A DNA stretch of 64,000 nucleotides from Candidatus Ozemibacter sibiricus (GCA_003327425.1 QOQW01000002.1:159972-223971); one strand, 5' to 3'. Shown: positions 24,253 to 33,826, numbered from the stretch's first letter. Notes: a model not told the origin generated them from the sequence alone. Numbers and translations are program-made.

Positions 24253-25071
24253 TCAGCGAAAACCCAGCAGGAAGATGAGCAGTCCCAGGAGACAGGCGCC
24301 ACCGCCGGCAATCAGCCAGAATCGCGCCGCCTTCTGGGCGGCCCCGACGAGATCTTCCAGGGAACGCTCGGTGATGAGGAAGAGACTGCCGGCGCTCGGC
24401 GATTTCGCGAGCATGCGCTTTCCCTCGCGCTCTTGCAGGGAGCCGATGACGCCGATGGTCGCTCCGAGCGGCAACCAGCTCTCCCATTGCTGGGTGCCCA
24501 GCACCCGCCGTTCGGGAGGCGGGGGCTTCCGGTCGGGGGAGCTGGCAGGTTCGCCGGGCGTCCCCACCGACGCGGCGAAGGAGCGAGCCTGGTCAGGGGG
24601 AGGAGGCCGGGGAGGAAGCTCGGCAGGCAGGAACCGATCGACGGCCGTTTTCCCTTCGATCTCGGCGCCATGGGGATCGACGAAGAGGCGGTGCTCCTGG
24701 TCGACGAGCCAGAACGGCACACGGTCGGTCCGTTCTTCGAGCAGGCGATGGACGATGCGCACCTGCCGCTCGAGCTGGCCGGTGCGTCGATTCTCCTCCC
24801 AGGTCGTCTCTTCGACCCGTTCGCGGACCGAACTGGCGAAAAAGGCGCAGGGCTGTCGGCTGAGGGCGGCCGTGACAGGGGCATCGCAAGCGATGGTGCC
24901 GCGGACTTCCACCAGGGTGTCGGGCGGGGGTGGGGTGTCGGCGATCTCGCGCAGCGAGAGTTGGCGGACCGACAGGAAGCGTTCCCCGACCGCCCGCTGC
25001 ACGGCGGAAAAATACAGCAGGAGCATGCCGAGCAGGAAGAGCATCCCGCCGAGGAGCAGGTACCATCCCAT
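24253..25071 (-). CDS. GIDE-family membrane protein (E3-ligase-like domain)
   Basis: 272 residues with a transmembrane helix at each end (about 4-24 and 248-270) enclosing a soluble domain. The stretch VRGTIACDAPVTAALS, then CAFFASSVRERVEE, and the late GATIGVIGSLQ region match the GIDE/MULAN-like domain (pfam12483), annotated by homology to a eukaryotic mitochondrial E3 ubiquitin ligase. The RING finger of the eukaryotic protein is absent, so ligase activity should not be assumed. A Pro-rich insert lies near residues 152-190. The start lies 21 bases after the DHH gene stop, so the two are probably co-transcribed. Confidence 0.7.
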   Translation of the reverse strand: MGWYLLLGGMLFLLGMLLLYFSAVQRAVGERFLSVRQLSLREIADTPPPPDTLVEVRGTIACDAPVTAALSRQPCAFFASSVRERVEETTWEENRRTGQLERQVRIVHRLLEERTDRVPFWLVDQEHRLFVDPHGAEIEGKTAVDRFLPAELPPRPPPPDQARSFAASVGTPGEPASSPDRKPPPPERRVLGTQQWESWLPLGATIGVIGSLQEREGKRMLAKSPSAGSLFLITERSLEDLVGAAQKAARFWLIAGGGACLLGLLIFLLGFR

Positions 25072-25092
25072 GGTCAGGCGGTGGGAGCGGAC

Positions 25093-26031
25093 TCAGCCGT
25101 CGCGCGTGATGGCCTCGATCAGTTCTTGCAGAACGGCCGGCGCCTTGTCGTGGTCGATCTGGCAGGTGCCGGCGTTCTGATGGCCGCCACCGCCGTATTT
25201 CAGCATCAGGGCACCGATGTTGGTGCGGGACGTGCGATTGACGATGGATTTGCCCGTGGCGAACACGGTGTTCTGATTGCGGAACCCCTGCAGAATGTGG
25301 ATGGAAATGTTGGTCTCGGGGAAGAGGGCATACAGCATGAACCGGTTGGTCGGCCAGATGGGATCTTCCTTGCGCAGATCGAGGACGACGAGGTTCTTGT
25401 GAACCTGCGAGCAGCGTTTGATCTGCTCTTTGGCTTTCTCTTCGTGCTCGAAATAGAGGTCGACCCGCTCTTTCACATCGGGCAGCGCGAGGATCTGGTC
25501 GATCGACATGTTCTTGCAGCAATCGATCAGATCCATCATCAGCTGGTAGTTCGAGATGCGGAAATTCCGGAAGCGGCCCAGGCCGGTGCGGGGGTCCATC
25601 AGGTAGTTGAGCAAGACCCAGCCGGTCGGATGCAGGATCTCGTCGATGGTGAACCGCGCCGCATCAGCCTTGTCGACGGCGGTCATCATTTCCTCGGAGA
25701 CGTTGGGGAAGCGGGCCGCGCCCCCGTAGTAATTGTAGACCACGCGAGCCGCCGACATCGCTTCCGGATCGATGATGTGATTGGGCTTGCGTTCGGTATT
25801 GCGCAGGGTCTCGCTGAGGTGATGGTCGAACGCCAGGTGGGCGGCTGGTACATACGGCAGATTGGTGGTGATATCCGCATCGGTGATCTCCACCTTCCCG
25901 TCCTGCATGTCCTTGGGATGGACGAACTTGATCTCGTCGATCATGTCGAGTTCTTTGAAAAGCACCCCACAGACCAGTCCGTCGAAATCGCTGCGGGTCA
26001 CCAGACGGAATTTGCCATTCGCCTTGGGCAT
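25093..26031 (-). CDS. DHH-family phosphoesterase
   Basis: 312 residues; ATG 26031 is preferred over GTG 26037 because GAGG sits 7 bases from it. DHH motifs are visible: motif I TRSDFDGLVCG (Asp residues for Mn), a DADITTN segment, the DHH triad in AFDHHLSE, ADAARF, and the DHHA1 glycine motif YGGGGHQNAG near the C-terminus. Relatives include nanoRNases, cyclic-dinucleotide phosphodiesterases and pyrophosphatases; substrate cannot be told here. The first motif has Ser-Asp instead of the common His-x-Asp, as in a divergent subgroup. Confidence 0.82.
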   Translation of the reverse strand: MPKANGKFRLVTRSDFDGLVCGVLFKELDMIDEIKFVHPKDMQDGKVEITDADITTNLPYVPAAHLAFDHHLSETLRNTERKPNHIIDPEAMSAARVVYNYYGGAARFPNVSEEMMTAVDKADAARFTIDEILHPTGWVLLNYLMDPRTGLGRFRNFRISNYQLMMDLIDCCKNMSIDQILALPDVKERVDLYFEHEEKAKEQIKRCSQVHKNLVVLDLRKEDPIWPTNRFMLYALFPETNISIHILQGFRNQNTVFATGKSIVNRTSRTNIGALMLKYGGGGHQNAGTCQIDHDKAPAVLQELIEAITRDG

Positions 26032-26240
26032 GGGCACACCTCACAGAGAGATTTGTCACACCGGATCGTTCGGGTGACACTCTACCACGAAACCAGCCTC
26101 GGACCAAGGGGACAATGGGGCCACGCCCAATCTGGGCGATGGCGACCCCGCCGGGGACAACCCCCGTCCGAAGGTTCACCGACAGGGTCCGACCGGCGAC
26201 GACCCTGACCAGGCGGGCATCGCCGCGGCGGCTGGCGGCC

Positions 26241-26960
26241 TCAGGAGCGCTTCTGGACGTTCTGCGGCGGCTTCTCGTCGAGGATCAGCGCCATCACCCA
26301 CAACAGACAGTCCAGGGTCAGGATGAACCCCTTGCGGACGCCGAGCCGCAGGCCGCCCCGCCGCGAGACGGTGACGGTCATCGGGCCGAGAGGAGAATCG
26401 ACGATGCCCGACACGCTCTCGATCCCGTGATTGCGGGGATCGATGACGTTGTATTCGGTATAGCTTTCGATGTGGCCGGTGAGCCGGGCTCGCCGGATTT
26501 CACGATCCTTGGGGTTGGAGAGGGCGATCGATTTCAATTGACTGAGCCGGTCATGGAACTGGCTGAGGTGCTGGAACTCGAACTCCTGCAGGGCGACCCC
26601 GTAGCCGGTCAACAGGGACAGGCTGTGGGAAAGAGGCTTCTGGGGCGCGGCTTTGCCAGTGGTGAACAAAAAGTTCTTGACGGCCAGGAACTCGCAATGC
26701 TCGATGCGTTTCATGGCCTCTTTGGTCATCATCCCATCGACGAGGTGCTCGACTTCGAACGGCACCACCGCTGAGTAGAACCCCCGGATCAGTCGGTCAT
26801 TGCCATCGCAATCATGGAACCCAGGGATTTCCGCGGCGATGTCGAAGACGTCCCCTTCCTTCATCATCTTCTGGAAGAGCTTGGGCATCGAATCGGCCTG
26901 GAACCGCCAGACCTTGAACGAGATGCTCGATCCTGGGACTTCGATTTCGTCAATGGGCAT
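26241..26960 (-). CDS. Conserved-looking protein of unknown function
   Basis: 239 residues from the ATG at 26960, which is preceded by GGAGG; the frame stays open upstream but without a better ribosome site. No signal peptide or transmembrane helix is clear apart from a C-terminal hydrophobic stretch (LTLDCLLWVMALIL). The protein opens with a beta-rich ISFKVWRF segment and contains an EFLAVKNFLF motif. I recognise no family. Its start context (GAGGTGTGCC then ATGCCC) is nearly the same as that of the neighbouring DHH gene. Confidence 0.55.
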   Translation of the reverse strand: MPIDEIEVPGSSISFKVWRFQADSMPKLFQKMMKEGDVFDIAAEIPGFHDCDGNDRLIRGFYSAVVPFEVEHLVDGMMTKEAMKRIEHCEFLAVKNFLFTTGKAAPQKPLSHSLSLLTGYGVALQEFEFQHLSQFHDRLSQLKSIALSNPKDREIRRARLTGHIESYTEYNVIDPRNHGIESVSGIVDSPLGPMTVTVSRRGGLRLGVRKGFILTLDCLLWVMALILDEKPPQNVQKRS

Positions 26961-26984
26961 GGCACACCTCCGGAAAGTGGGGCC

Positions 26985-27013
26985 ATGGTACAGCATGCCG
27001 GCCACCGAGGCAA
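26985..27013 (-). promoter_or_regulatory. Possible promoter of the unknown gene at 26241-26960
   Basis: Minus strand: TTGCCT (27013-27008), a 17-base spacer and TACCAT (26990-26985). It lies 25 bases before the ATG. Moderate match only. Confidence 0.35.
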
Positions 27014-27154
27014 CGGGGCCGCCACGCTCCCTGGCAGGCACGCGCAGAGAGGGGCGGTCATCGGGCAGGCCGTGCGGTGGATGAGGCTTCCCCTTCGCCC
27101 CTGAGGTATGGTACCCTGCCGCGGTCTGCCAATCCCCTTGTCTGGAGGTCCCCC

Positions 27155-27586
27155 ATGAACCTGCCGCACCTGCGGGCTCGGCCCGACTGGCCCCAGCTCA
27201 TTCTGGCGATTCCGGTCACCCTGATAACGCTGTCGATGCTGTGGACAGCGCGGCCCGCCGCCGCCCAGGCCCCTGGGACGGCCGGCGATCCGCTGGTGAC
27301 GAAGAGCTATCTGGAACAGATGTTCCGGTTCCATACGATGGTCATTCCCGCCGGCGAGACGCTGGCGGTGGGCGTGGGCGACCTGCTGGTCTTGCGGTCG
27401 GGACGCTTGAAGCTGCGGGCCCCCAGAGGGAAGGGCCTGGTCGATCTGACCACGGGCGAGGAGATCCCCCCCGACGCGTTCATCCCGGCCAACCACCTGA
27501 TTCTGGTCCCTGATTCGGCGGCCTACGTATTGGAAGCGCAGAGTCTGACCCTGCTGCTGGGGCAAGGGATCGGGGCCGCCAAGTAA
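27155..27586 (+). CDS. Small exported protein upstream of the DUF5693-CsaB gene
   Basis: 143 residues from the ATG at 27155 with GGAGG at 27144-27148. Residues ~15-37 form a signal peptide or anchor (LILAIPVTLITLSMLWTARPAAA). The rest (VTKSYLEQMFRFHTMVIPAG, then AVGVGDLLVLRSGRLKLRAP) looks like a small beta domain. The stop lies 12 bases before the next gene's GTG, so the two are surely co-transcribed, and it may take part in envelope polymer export or modification. I recognise no named family. Confidence 0.6.
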   Translation: MNLPHLRARPDWPQLILAIPVTLITLSMLWTARPAAAQAPGTAGDPLVTKSYLEQMFRFHTMVIPAGETLAVGVGDLLVLRSGRLKLRAPRGKGLVDLTTGEEIPPDAFIPANHLILVPDSAAYVLEAQSLTLLLGQGIGAAK

Positions 27587-27598
27587 AGGGAGGCCGGG

Positions 27599-30500
27599 GT
27601 GTCGCGCCGTCGCCTGACCACCGCCCTGCTGCTCTTTCTGCCGCTCTTCCTGCCTGGGCTGCTGGCCGCCCTGTGGCGGTGCCAACTGCGCTGGGAAGCG
27701 GAGCGGCGGGACCGGTTCGTCGAGACGGTGCTCGATTTCGAGGAGATGCGGCGACTGGCTCGTGAGGAGGGGTGGTCGCTCGCCAAGATGCTGGAGGAAG
27801 CGCGACACCAGGGGGCCAGCTCGATCGGCCTGTCGGAAGACACGCTGGCCACGCTGGAGGCCGAGGGCCGGATCACCGTCCTGACCTATGAGGACGTGCT
27901 GGAACTCTCGCTGGAGTCGCTGATCGCCTCGCCCACCACGGTCCTACCCGAAGCGCCGGGGGCGTTGTGGGTCCATTCCCGGCAGGAGGAGCTGCTGGAC
28001 CGCATCGAACACCACCTGGTCTGGAAGCTGCCGATCGGTCGCGTGCAGCGGCTGCATCGCCACATGCTGCTGATCCGCAAATCGAGCCCCGATTTCCGGG
28101 AACGGGTCGGGGTCGGATTCTCGCCAGAATACCTCGACATGGCTCGGCAGGCCGGTCTGGGGGTGGTCATCCGGGTCTTCAACTATCCCGGCCTCGAGGC
28201 GGAAGCGCTGCAGCAGATCATCCGCAGCCTGCCCGACCCGGGGTCGGTGTCGGCCCTGCTGTTCGCCGAAGAGGAGATCCTGGGCAACCGCGGGGCGCTC
28301 GATGCCGCCATCACCGGCATCTATGAGCGAGGGTTCCGGGTCGGCTGGGTGGAATTCCATGATCAGCAAGGGATGCCTCGGCTGCTCGACCGCCTGAAGG
28401 GGCGACGGCCCATCGTCCGGGTTCATAGCATCTCGCGGCGAGAACTCGATGAGGCCTATACGGTGCCGCGCGCCGTCGCCCGGTATGTGCGGGCCGTGCG
28501 CGATCGTCGGCTGAAGATGCTGTACATCCGGTGCTTCTTCCAGGACAAGAAGAAATTCATCGGCGATCTGGTGCAGTTCAACATGGCCTATCTGGGTCAC
28601 ATCGTCAGGGAACTCGGCGAGTGGGGATTCGCGATCCCGCGCACCGACGATGAGCGGCGCCAGGAGCCCCGTCACCTGGTGGGCACTTTGTCGCGAGGGG
28701 AACGGCTGGCCATCGGGCTGGCGCTGCTGCTGGGCGTGCCTCTGGCGATCGGCGCCGCTCGCGATCGGTGGCCGCCGGCGCGCGACCTGTTCCTGACCGT
28801 GGCGGTGGCCGGGCTGGCCTGGCTGCTGCTGCCCGCGGAGCAGTTCACGATGGTGACCGGCCTGACCGGCGCGGTGGCGGTGCCGGTGCTGACTTGCCTG
28901 TGGGCGATCGTGCGGCTCGAAGGGGAAGGCGCCGCCCCGACCCTGGCCGGCGCGGCGGCCCAGGCCGTTCGGTTCCTGGCGCGCCTGGCCCTGCCGGGCT
29001 TCGTCGGCGGCACCTTGATCGCCGGGCTGCATGCCGAGGTCGGGTATCTGCTGCACTTCTCGCAGTTCCGCGGCATCAAGGTGGCCTTCCTGCTGCCGGT
29101 GCTGATCATGCTGGTCTGGGGCCTGCGCCGCTTCGGGAGCGGCTTCTTCACCCTGCTGGCCCGCCCCCTCACCATCCGGGAAGGGCTGCTGATCATGGCC
29201 GTCCTGGCGGCCAGCTTGCTGTACCTGCTGCGGTCGGGCAACGTCACCTTCCTGAAACCGGGCGAGTGGGAGGACCTGGGCCGCACCTTCCTCGAAAACA
29301 CGCTGGTGGCCAGGCCGCGCAACAAGGAGTTCCTGGTGGGCTACCCGGCCGCCTTCCTGTTCCTGTTCTTCTGGTTCCGGCGCCAGCGCGAGATCCTGCC
29401 CATCCTCGGCCTGTTCATGGTCATGGGCCAGGTCTCGGTGGTCAACACCTTCTGCCATTTCCATTCACCCCTGGCCCTGGCCTACCTGCGCGGGGTCAAC
29501 GGCCTGTGGCTGGGTCTGCTGGCGGGCATGGCCGCCCTGGTCGGGCTGCTCATCCTGCGCCTCGTCGCCGCCCTCGGCGACAAAGATCGGCAGGTGCTGC
29601 TGGTCGGGTATTTCGGCTTCGGGAATCTGGGCGACGAGATCCTCTGGCGCGCCTTCATCGCCGAAGGCTCGCGCCACCGCCCCGACCTCGACTGGCTGGT
29701 GCTGCATCGCACCGGCGAGGCCGAGTCCCTGCCGCCCCGCACCACCCTGATTTCGCGCCAGTCCCCGGCGCAGTTGCTGGAAGCCCTGGCCGCCGCGCGC
29801 CTCGTCGTCATTCCGGGCGGCGGGGTGCTGCAGGCCTCGACGAGCCTGGCCAGCCTCTTGTACTATTCGCTGCTTCTCGGCATCGGCCGGCTGGCCGGCG
29901 CCCGCCTGGGGCTGCCCGCCCAGGGCCTGGGGCCCTGGCAACCGCGGGCGGCCGCCGCGGTCGGCGAGGCGCCCCTCGTCACCGCCCTGGCCCGACTGGT
30001 CGCGCGCCTGGTGATCGATGGCGCCTCATATTTCAGCGTGCGCGATGGCGCGTCGTTGGCGGAAGCCCAGCACCTGCCGGGCCCGCCCCGCGACCCGCCT
30101 CGCACCGCCGATCTGGCCTTCCTGCTGGCGACGCCGGCCGACCCGGCGAAGGCCGCTCCCGACACGTCGGGAGACGCCGATCGCCCCGCGACGACCACCG
30201 ATCGTCTGCGACTGGGCGTCATTCTGCGCGGGTCATGTCCGGACGGCGCCGCCCTGGCCCGCCGGCTGGCCGGCTTGTCGGCCCGGCTCGAAAACCTCGA
30301 CCTGGTCCCGCTGGCCCTGCAGGCGCCGGAGGACCTCGCACCGTGGGCCGACCTCGAACTCCCGCCCCGGCACGGGCCGCCAACTTCTGCCACGCCAGCC
30401 GCCGGAACCCCTGCCGGCGAGGCGACGGCCGGGGCGGTCGAGCCGGGCGACCACGCGCTCGACCGCCCGGTCGCCGCTCGCCCGCGGCTCCTGGCCACTC

Positions 30501-30874
30501 CCGAGGAGGCCCTGACCGCCCTGCAGGAGATCGACATCCTGCTGTCGATGCGGCTGCACGGCTGTCTGCTGGCCACGCTGGCCGGAGTGCCCTGGATCGG
30601 CGTCGAGGTCGATCCCAAGATCCGCGGCCTGGGGGAAGATTGCCGGTGGCCCCACGTCTATCCGGCGGCCGAGCTGCTCGACGACGACCGCCTGATCGCC
30701 CGGCTCGACGAGCTGATGACGCAGCGGCGGGCCGCCGCCGCCCATTTGCGCGCCGAGGCCGCCGCCAGGCGGCGACTCGCCGCCGAGGATGTGCGCCGTT
30801 GCCTGCAGGCGCTGCCCGCCGCGAGCGCCAGCGCGGCGGGGCGAGCCCCGGCGGCCGCGGTCCCACCGGCCTGA
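27599..30874 (+). CDS. csaB: DUF5693 membrane protein fused to CsaB-type polysaccharide pyruvyl transferase
   Basis: 1091 residues from GTG 27599 (AGGGAGG 5 bases upstream). Residues ~1-640 match DUF5693: one N-terminal helix, a soluble alpha/beta domain (to ~365), then about eight transmembrane helices. From ~665 the CsaB fold begins: GYFGFGNLGDEI, VIPGGGVLQ, SYFSVRD, SMRLHGCLLATLAG and a conserved Glu-Asp-Pro-Lys region (about 1000). CsaB adds ketal pyruvate to secondary cell-wall polymer, the ligand of SLH-domain proteins. An Ala/Pro-rich insert interrupts the transferase at about 845-870 and 925-965. The two parts are usually separate neighbouring genes; here they are joined in one frame. 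Confidence 0.85.
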   Translation: MSRRRLTTALLLFLPLFLPGLLAALWRCQLRWEAERRDRFVETVLDFEEMRRLAREEGWSLAKMLEEARHQGASSIGLSEDTLATLEAEGRITVLTYEDVLELSLESLIASPTTVLPEAPGALWVHSRQEELLDRIEHHLVWKLPIGRVQRLHRHMLLIRKSSPDFRERVGVGFSPEYLDMARQAGLGVVIRVFNYPGLEAEALQQIIRSLPDPGSVSALLFAEEEILGNRGALDAAITGIYERGFRVGWVEFHDQQGMPRLLDRLKGRRPIVRVHSISRRELDEAYTVPRAVARYVRAVRDRRLKMLYIRCFFQDKKKFIGDLVQFNMAYLGHIVRELGEWGFAIPRTDDERRQEPRHLVGTLSRGERLAIGLALLLGVPLAIGAARDRWPPARDLFLTVAVAGLAWLLLPAEQFTMVTGLTGAVAVPVLTCLWAIVRLEGEGAAPTLAGAAAQAVRFLARLALPGFVGGTLIAGLHAEVGYLLHFSQFRGIKVAFLLPVLIMLVWGLRRFGSGFFTLLARPLTIREGLLIMAVLAASLLYLLRSGNVTFLKPGEWEDLGRTFLENTLVARPRNKEFLVGYPAAFLFLFFWFRRQREILPILGLFMVMGQVSVVNTFCHFHSPLALAYLRGVNGLWLGLLAGMAALVGLLILRLVAALGDKDRQVLLVGYFGFGNLGDEILWRAFIAEGSRHRPDLDWLVLHRTGEAESLPPRTTLISRQSPAQLLEALAAARLVVIPGGGVLQASTSLASLLYYSLLLGIGRLAGARLGLPAQGLGPWQPRAAAAVGEAPLVTALARLVARLVIDGASYFSVRDGASLAEAQHLPGPPRDPPRTADLAFLLATPADPAKAAPDTSGDADRPATTTDRLRLGVILRGSCPDGAALARRLAGLSARLENLDLVPLALQAPEDLAPWADLELPPRHGPPTSATPAAGTPAGEATAGAVEPGDHALDRPVAARPRLLATPEEALTALQEIDILLSMRLHGCLLATLAGVPWIGVEVDPKIRGLGEDCRWPHVYPAAELLDDDRLIARLDELMTQRRAAAAHLRAEAAARRRLAAEDVRRCLQALPAASASAAGRAPAAAVPPA

Positions 30875-31281
30875 AAACGGAGCCGGACGGTCGCCAGCCC
30901 TGGCGGAACAGGCCCCCCCCCGACGCGTTCGTGCCGAAGAAGGGCCGGCGCCGACTCGGCCGCGGCCATGACCGACCGGCCAACGACGGACCGTCGGCCT
31001 GGGTGGTCCGCCGGCCAAGGCGCCCGCGTTCCAGGTCACGCGGCCCTGCCAGTTCGCGCCACCGATGCATGCCCCAGGCCCATCCATGGTGAGCCAAGGG
31101 AAATGCCCCTTCAGGACCCCCATCACCGATATCGGGGGCGGCAAGCAATTCCGTCAACGGTGGGAGGATCAGATGTTGGGAGCCATGCCCAGCCTCGCCA
31201 GAAGATCTCTTCTTACACCATGAGCCGCAAAAAGTACAATCCAGAAATCAATATTCATGCAGCAGGCGTTGGCGGCATGAA
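30875..31281. other. Intergenic region with no gene I can support
   Basis: About 400 bases lie between the CsaB-fusion stop and the shared terminator. The first half is very GC-rich and has no convincing ribosome site or conserved frame. The second half (about 31195-31270) is less GC-rich. Short frames exist but show no codon signature. I see no tRNA, riboswitch or repeat. Confidence 0.5.
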
Positions 31282-31307
31282 AAAACCCCGGGTCGCCCCG
31301 GGGTTTT
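31282..31307 (-). terminator. Bidirectional-type intrinsic terminator beside ahcY
   Basis: AAAACCCCGGG (31282-31292) pairs with CCCGGGGTTTT (31297-31307) around a 4-base loop. Read on the minus strand it gives a T-run just after the ahcY stop; on the plus strand TTTT also follows the stem. Confidence 0.75.
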
Positions 31308-31328
31308 CGCCATGACGAGAGAGAACGA

Positions 31329-32786
31329 TCAGTACCGGTACATGTCGGGTTTATAGGGCCCGTCGACCGGCACGCCGATGTAGGCGGCCTGAGCGGGGGT
31401 GAGGCGGGTCAGCTTGACCCCCAGCTTTTCGAGATGGAGGCGGGCCACTTCCTCGTCGAGGTGCTTGGGCAGGGTGGTCACGCCGACCGGGCGCTGGTTG
31501 GTCCAGAGGTCGATCTGGGCCAGCGTCTGATTGGTGAAGCTGGTGCTCATGACGAAGCTGGGGTGGCCGCGGGCGCAGCCGAGGTTGACCAGGCGGCCTT
31601 CGGCCAGGATGTAGATGCTGTGGCCATCGGGGAAGACATAGCGGTCGACCTGGGGTTTGATGTTGACGCGCTTGACTTCTTTCTTCGCCTCGAGCTGGGC
31701 CATCTGGATCTCATTGTCGAAGTGCCCGATGTTGCAGACGATGGCCTGGTCCTTCATCTTGGCCATGTGCTCGTAGGTGATGACATCGCGGTTGCCGGTG
31801 GCGGTCACGTAGATGTCGCCCCAGCCCAGGGTGTCTTCGACCCGCATGACTTCGTAGCCGGCCATGGCGGCCTGCAGCGCGCAAATCGGATCGATCTCGG
31901 TGACGATGACCCGGGCGCCGAACCCGCGCAGGCTCTGAGCGCAGCCCTTGCCGACATCGCCATACCCGCAGACGACGCAGACCTTGCCGGCGACCATGAC
32001 GTCGAGGGCCCGCTTGATGCCGTCGACGAGACTTTCGCGGCAGCCGTACAAGTTGTCGAACTTGGACTTGGTCACGGAATCGTTGACATTGATGGCGGGG
32101 AAGAGGAGGGTCTTCTCTTCCATCATCTTGTACAAGCGGTGAACGCCGGTCGTGGTCTCCTCGCTGACCCCGCGAATATGGGGCACCATGGTGTGCCATT
32201 TGCGCGGCTCGGCTTTCAGGGTCTCCTTGAGGATCTTGAGCAGCTCGGCCTCGTCTTCCCCGCTGGGGGTGCGATCGAGGACCTTGGGATCGTTCTCGGC
32301 CTGGTAGCCGAGGTGGATCATCAACGTGGCATCGCCGCCGTCATCGACGATCAGGTTGGGCCCCTGGCCATCGGGCCAGACCAGGGCTTCGCGAGTGCAC
32401 CACCAGTACTCGGCGAGGGTTTCGCCCTTCCAGGCGAAGACGGGGATGCCGGCCTTGGCGATGGCGGCCGCGGCGGTGTCCTGGGTGGAGAAGATGTTGC
32501 AGCTGCACCAGCGCACGTCGGCGCCGAGGTGGACGAGGGTCTCGATGAGGACGGCGGTCTGGACGGTCATGTGCAGGGAGCCCATGATGCGGGCGCCGCG
32601 CAGGGGCTTCTTCTGACCGTATTTCTCGCGGAGGGCCATGAGACCGGGCATCTCATGTTCGGCGATCTCGATCTCCTTGCGGCCGAGCTGCCACAGGTCG
32701 ATGTCCTTCACCTTGTAGGGAAGGCGGTGAGCCTGGACATGCGGGGTCTTCTCTTTTTCCATGGCGGTCTCCTGGGACTTTTTCAT
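31329..32786 (-). CDS. ahcY: S-adenosylhomocysteine hydrolase
   Basis: 485 residues from ATG 32786, which follows AAGGAG; the frame stays open further upstream without conservation. It splits S-adenosylhomocysteine into adenosine and homocysteine with bound NAD, recycling the product of methyltransferases such as RsmH. Motifs: [28 protein letters not shown], the NAD-binding [36 protein letters not shown] and the C-terminal KPDMYRY. Length matches the family, including the ~40-residue insert found in many bacterial enzymes. It is transcribed alone between its own promoter and terminator. Confidence 0.96.
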   Translation of the reverse strand: MKKSQETAMEKEKTPHVQAHRLPYKVKDIDLWQLGRKEIEIAEHEMPGLMALREKYGQKKPLRGARIMGSLHMTVQTAVLIETLVHLGADVRWCSCNIFSTQDTAAAAIAKAGIPVFAWKGETLAEYWWCTREALVWPDGQGPNLIVDDGGDATLMIHLGYQAENDPKVLDRTPSGEDEAELLKILKETLKAEPRKWHTMVPHIRGVSEETTTGVHRLYKMMEEKTLLFPAINVNDSVTKSKFDNLYGCRESLVDGIKRALDVMVAGKVCVVCGYGDVGKGCAQSLRGFGARVIVTEIDPICALQAAMAGYEVMRVEDTLGWGDIYVTATGNRDVITYEHMAKMKDQAIVCNIGHFDNEIQMAQLEAKKEVKRVNIKPQVDRYVFPDGHSIYILAEGRLVNLGCARGHPSFVMSTSFTNQTLAQIDLWTNQRPVGVTTLPKHLDEEVARLHLEKLGVKLTRLTPAQAAYIGVPVDGPYKPDMYRY

Positions 32787-32837
32787 GAGCAACTCCTTGA
32801 TCGCATTCGGGGGCCCGAGACGGCCCACAGGGCTTTG

Positions 32838-32866
32838 ATTTTCCCATGCCGAGCGGTATTTGTCAA
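32838..32866 (-). promoter_or_regulatory. Predicted promoter of ahcY
   Basis: Minus strand: perfect TTGACA (32866-32861), 17-base spacer and GAAAAT (32843-32838). It lies ~50 bases before the ahcY ATG. I looked for an S-adenosylhomocysteine riboswitch in the leader and did not see one. Confidence 0.6.
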
Positions 32867-32973
32867 ACCCGACCCCGCGTTTCGCCGCTCGGCAGGCCGC
32901 CGGAACACCGATCGAGCGGCAGGGTTGGCCATCGCGGGCACCGGCCCGCTCCAAAGAGGGCGCCGAGACGCGG

Positions 32974-33004
32974 TTGACTTCGCCCCGAGGCGCCGGTTTA
33001 TACT
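32974..33004 (+). promoter_or_regulatory. Predicted promoter of pncA
   Basis: TTGACT (32974-32979) and TATACT (32999-33004), separated by 19 bases, slightly longer than ideal. The pncA ATG follows 31 bases downstream. Confidence 0.5.
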
Positions 33005-33034
33005 CCCGTTGAATCTGGAACGATGGAGGATGGA

Positions 33035-33664
33035 ATGCGCGAAGCGTTGATCCTGGTCGATCTGCAGAACGATTTCATGCCGGGCGGGGCCCTGGCGGTC
33101 CGCGACGGCGACCAGGTGGCGGCCCCGGCCAATCGGCTGGCCGATGCCTTCGATCTGGTGGTGGCCACCCAGGACTGGCATCCGCGCGACCACGAGAGCT
33201 TCGCCGCCTCCCATCCGGGGAAGCAGCCGGGCGAGGTCGTCGACCTGCACGGGCTGCCGCAGGTGCTCTGGCCGGTGCATTGCGTACAGGACACGCCGGG
33301 CGCTGATTTCCACCCCGCGCTGAATCGCGCCCGGATCACCAAGGTGATTCGCAAAGGCCAGGACCGCCAGATCGATTCCTACAGCGGGTTCTTCGACAAT
33401 GGCCGGCGGCACGCCACCGGGCTGGCCGATTTCCTGCGCGAACAGGGTGTGACGACCCTCTATGTGTTGGGGCTGGCCACCGATTACTGCGTGAAATGGA
33501 CCGCCATCGACGCCGTGCGCCTGGGCTTCACCACCTGGCTGGTCGAAGACGCCTGCCGCGGCGTCGGCCTGCAGCCGGGAGACATCCCCGCTGCCCTCGC
33601 CGAGATGCAGCGCGCCGGCGTGGCACGCACCACCGTCGAAGCCGTTCTGCGCAGGCGGGGTTAA
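33035..33664 (+). CDS. pncA: Nicotinamidase PncA
   Basis: 209 residues from ATG 33035 (GGAGGA at 33025-33030). It deamidates nicotinamide to nicotinate in NAD salvage. The isochorismatase-like fold carries the catalytic triad: Asp in [12 protein letters not shown], Lys in VIRKGQD, Cys in [10 protein letters not shown]. The metal site is also present ([13 protein letters not shown]). The length is typical. It is divergent from ahcY, which itself uses NAD and releases adenosine; any functional link is loose. Confidence 0.93.
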   Translation: MREALILVDLQNDFMPGGALAVRDGDQVAAPANRLADAFDLVVATQDWHPRDHESFAASHPGKQPGEVVDLHGLPQVLWPVHCVQDTPGADFHPALNRARITKVIRKGQDRQIDSYSGFFDNGRRHATGLADFLREQGVTTLYVLGLATDYCVKWTAIDAVRLGFTTWLVEDACRGVGLQPGDIPAALAEMQRAGVARTTVEAVLRRRG

Positions 33665-33690
33665 CGAACCCCGGTCACCCAATCTGGCAC

Positions 33691-33718
33691 GGCGCCCCGC
33701 CAGATGATGTGGGGCGCC
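33691..33718. terminator. GC-rich hairpin between convergent genes
   Basis: An 8-bp perfect stem (GGCGCCCC/GGGGCGCC) with a 12-base loop lies 26 bases after the pncA stop. There is no strong T-run on either strand, so termination is uncertain. Confidence 0.4.
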
Positions 33719-33826
33719 TCTTCGCACCGCCCGGCGACCGGCCCGGCCGGCTGACCTTCGTCAGAAGGACGACCCCGCGCCCCACCACCCCTGCCAAGGC
33801 CTCATGGGATGGGCTGGCCGAACGCG

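Noticed and set aside
24145..26208. 687-residue plus-strand frame opposite the GIDE and DHH genes
   Set aside because: Antisense shadow; the minus-strand frames contain the DHH and GIDE motifs.
32787..32960. SAH riboswitch upstream of ahcY
   Set aside because: I did not find the conserved core or paired stems in the leader; only a TTGACA promoter is seen.
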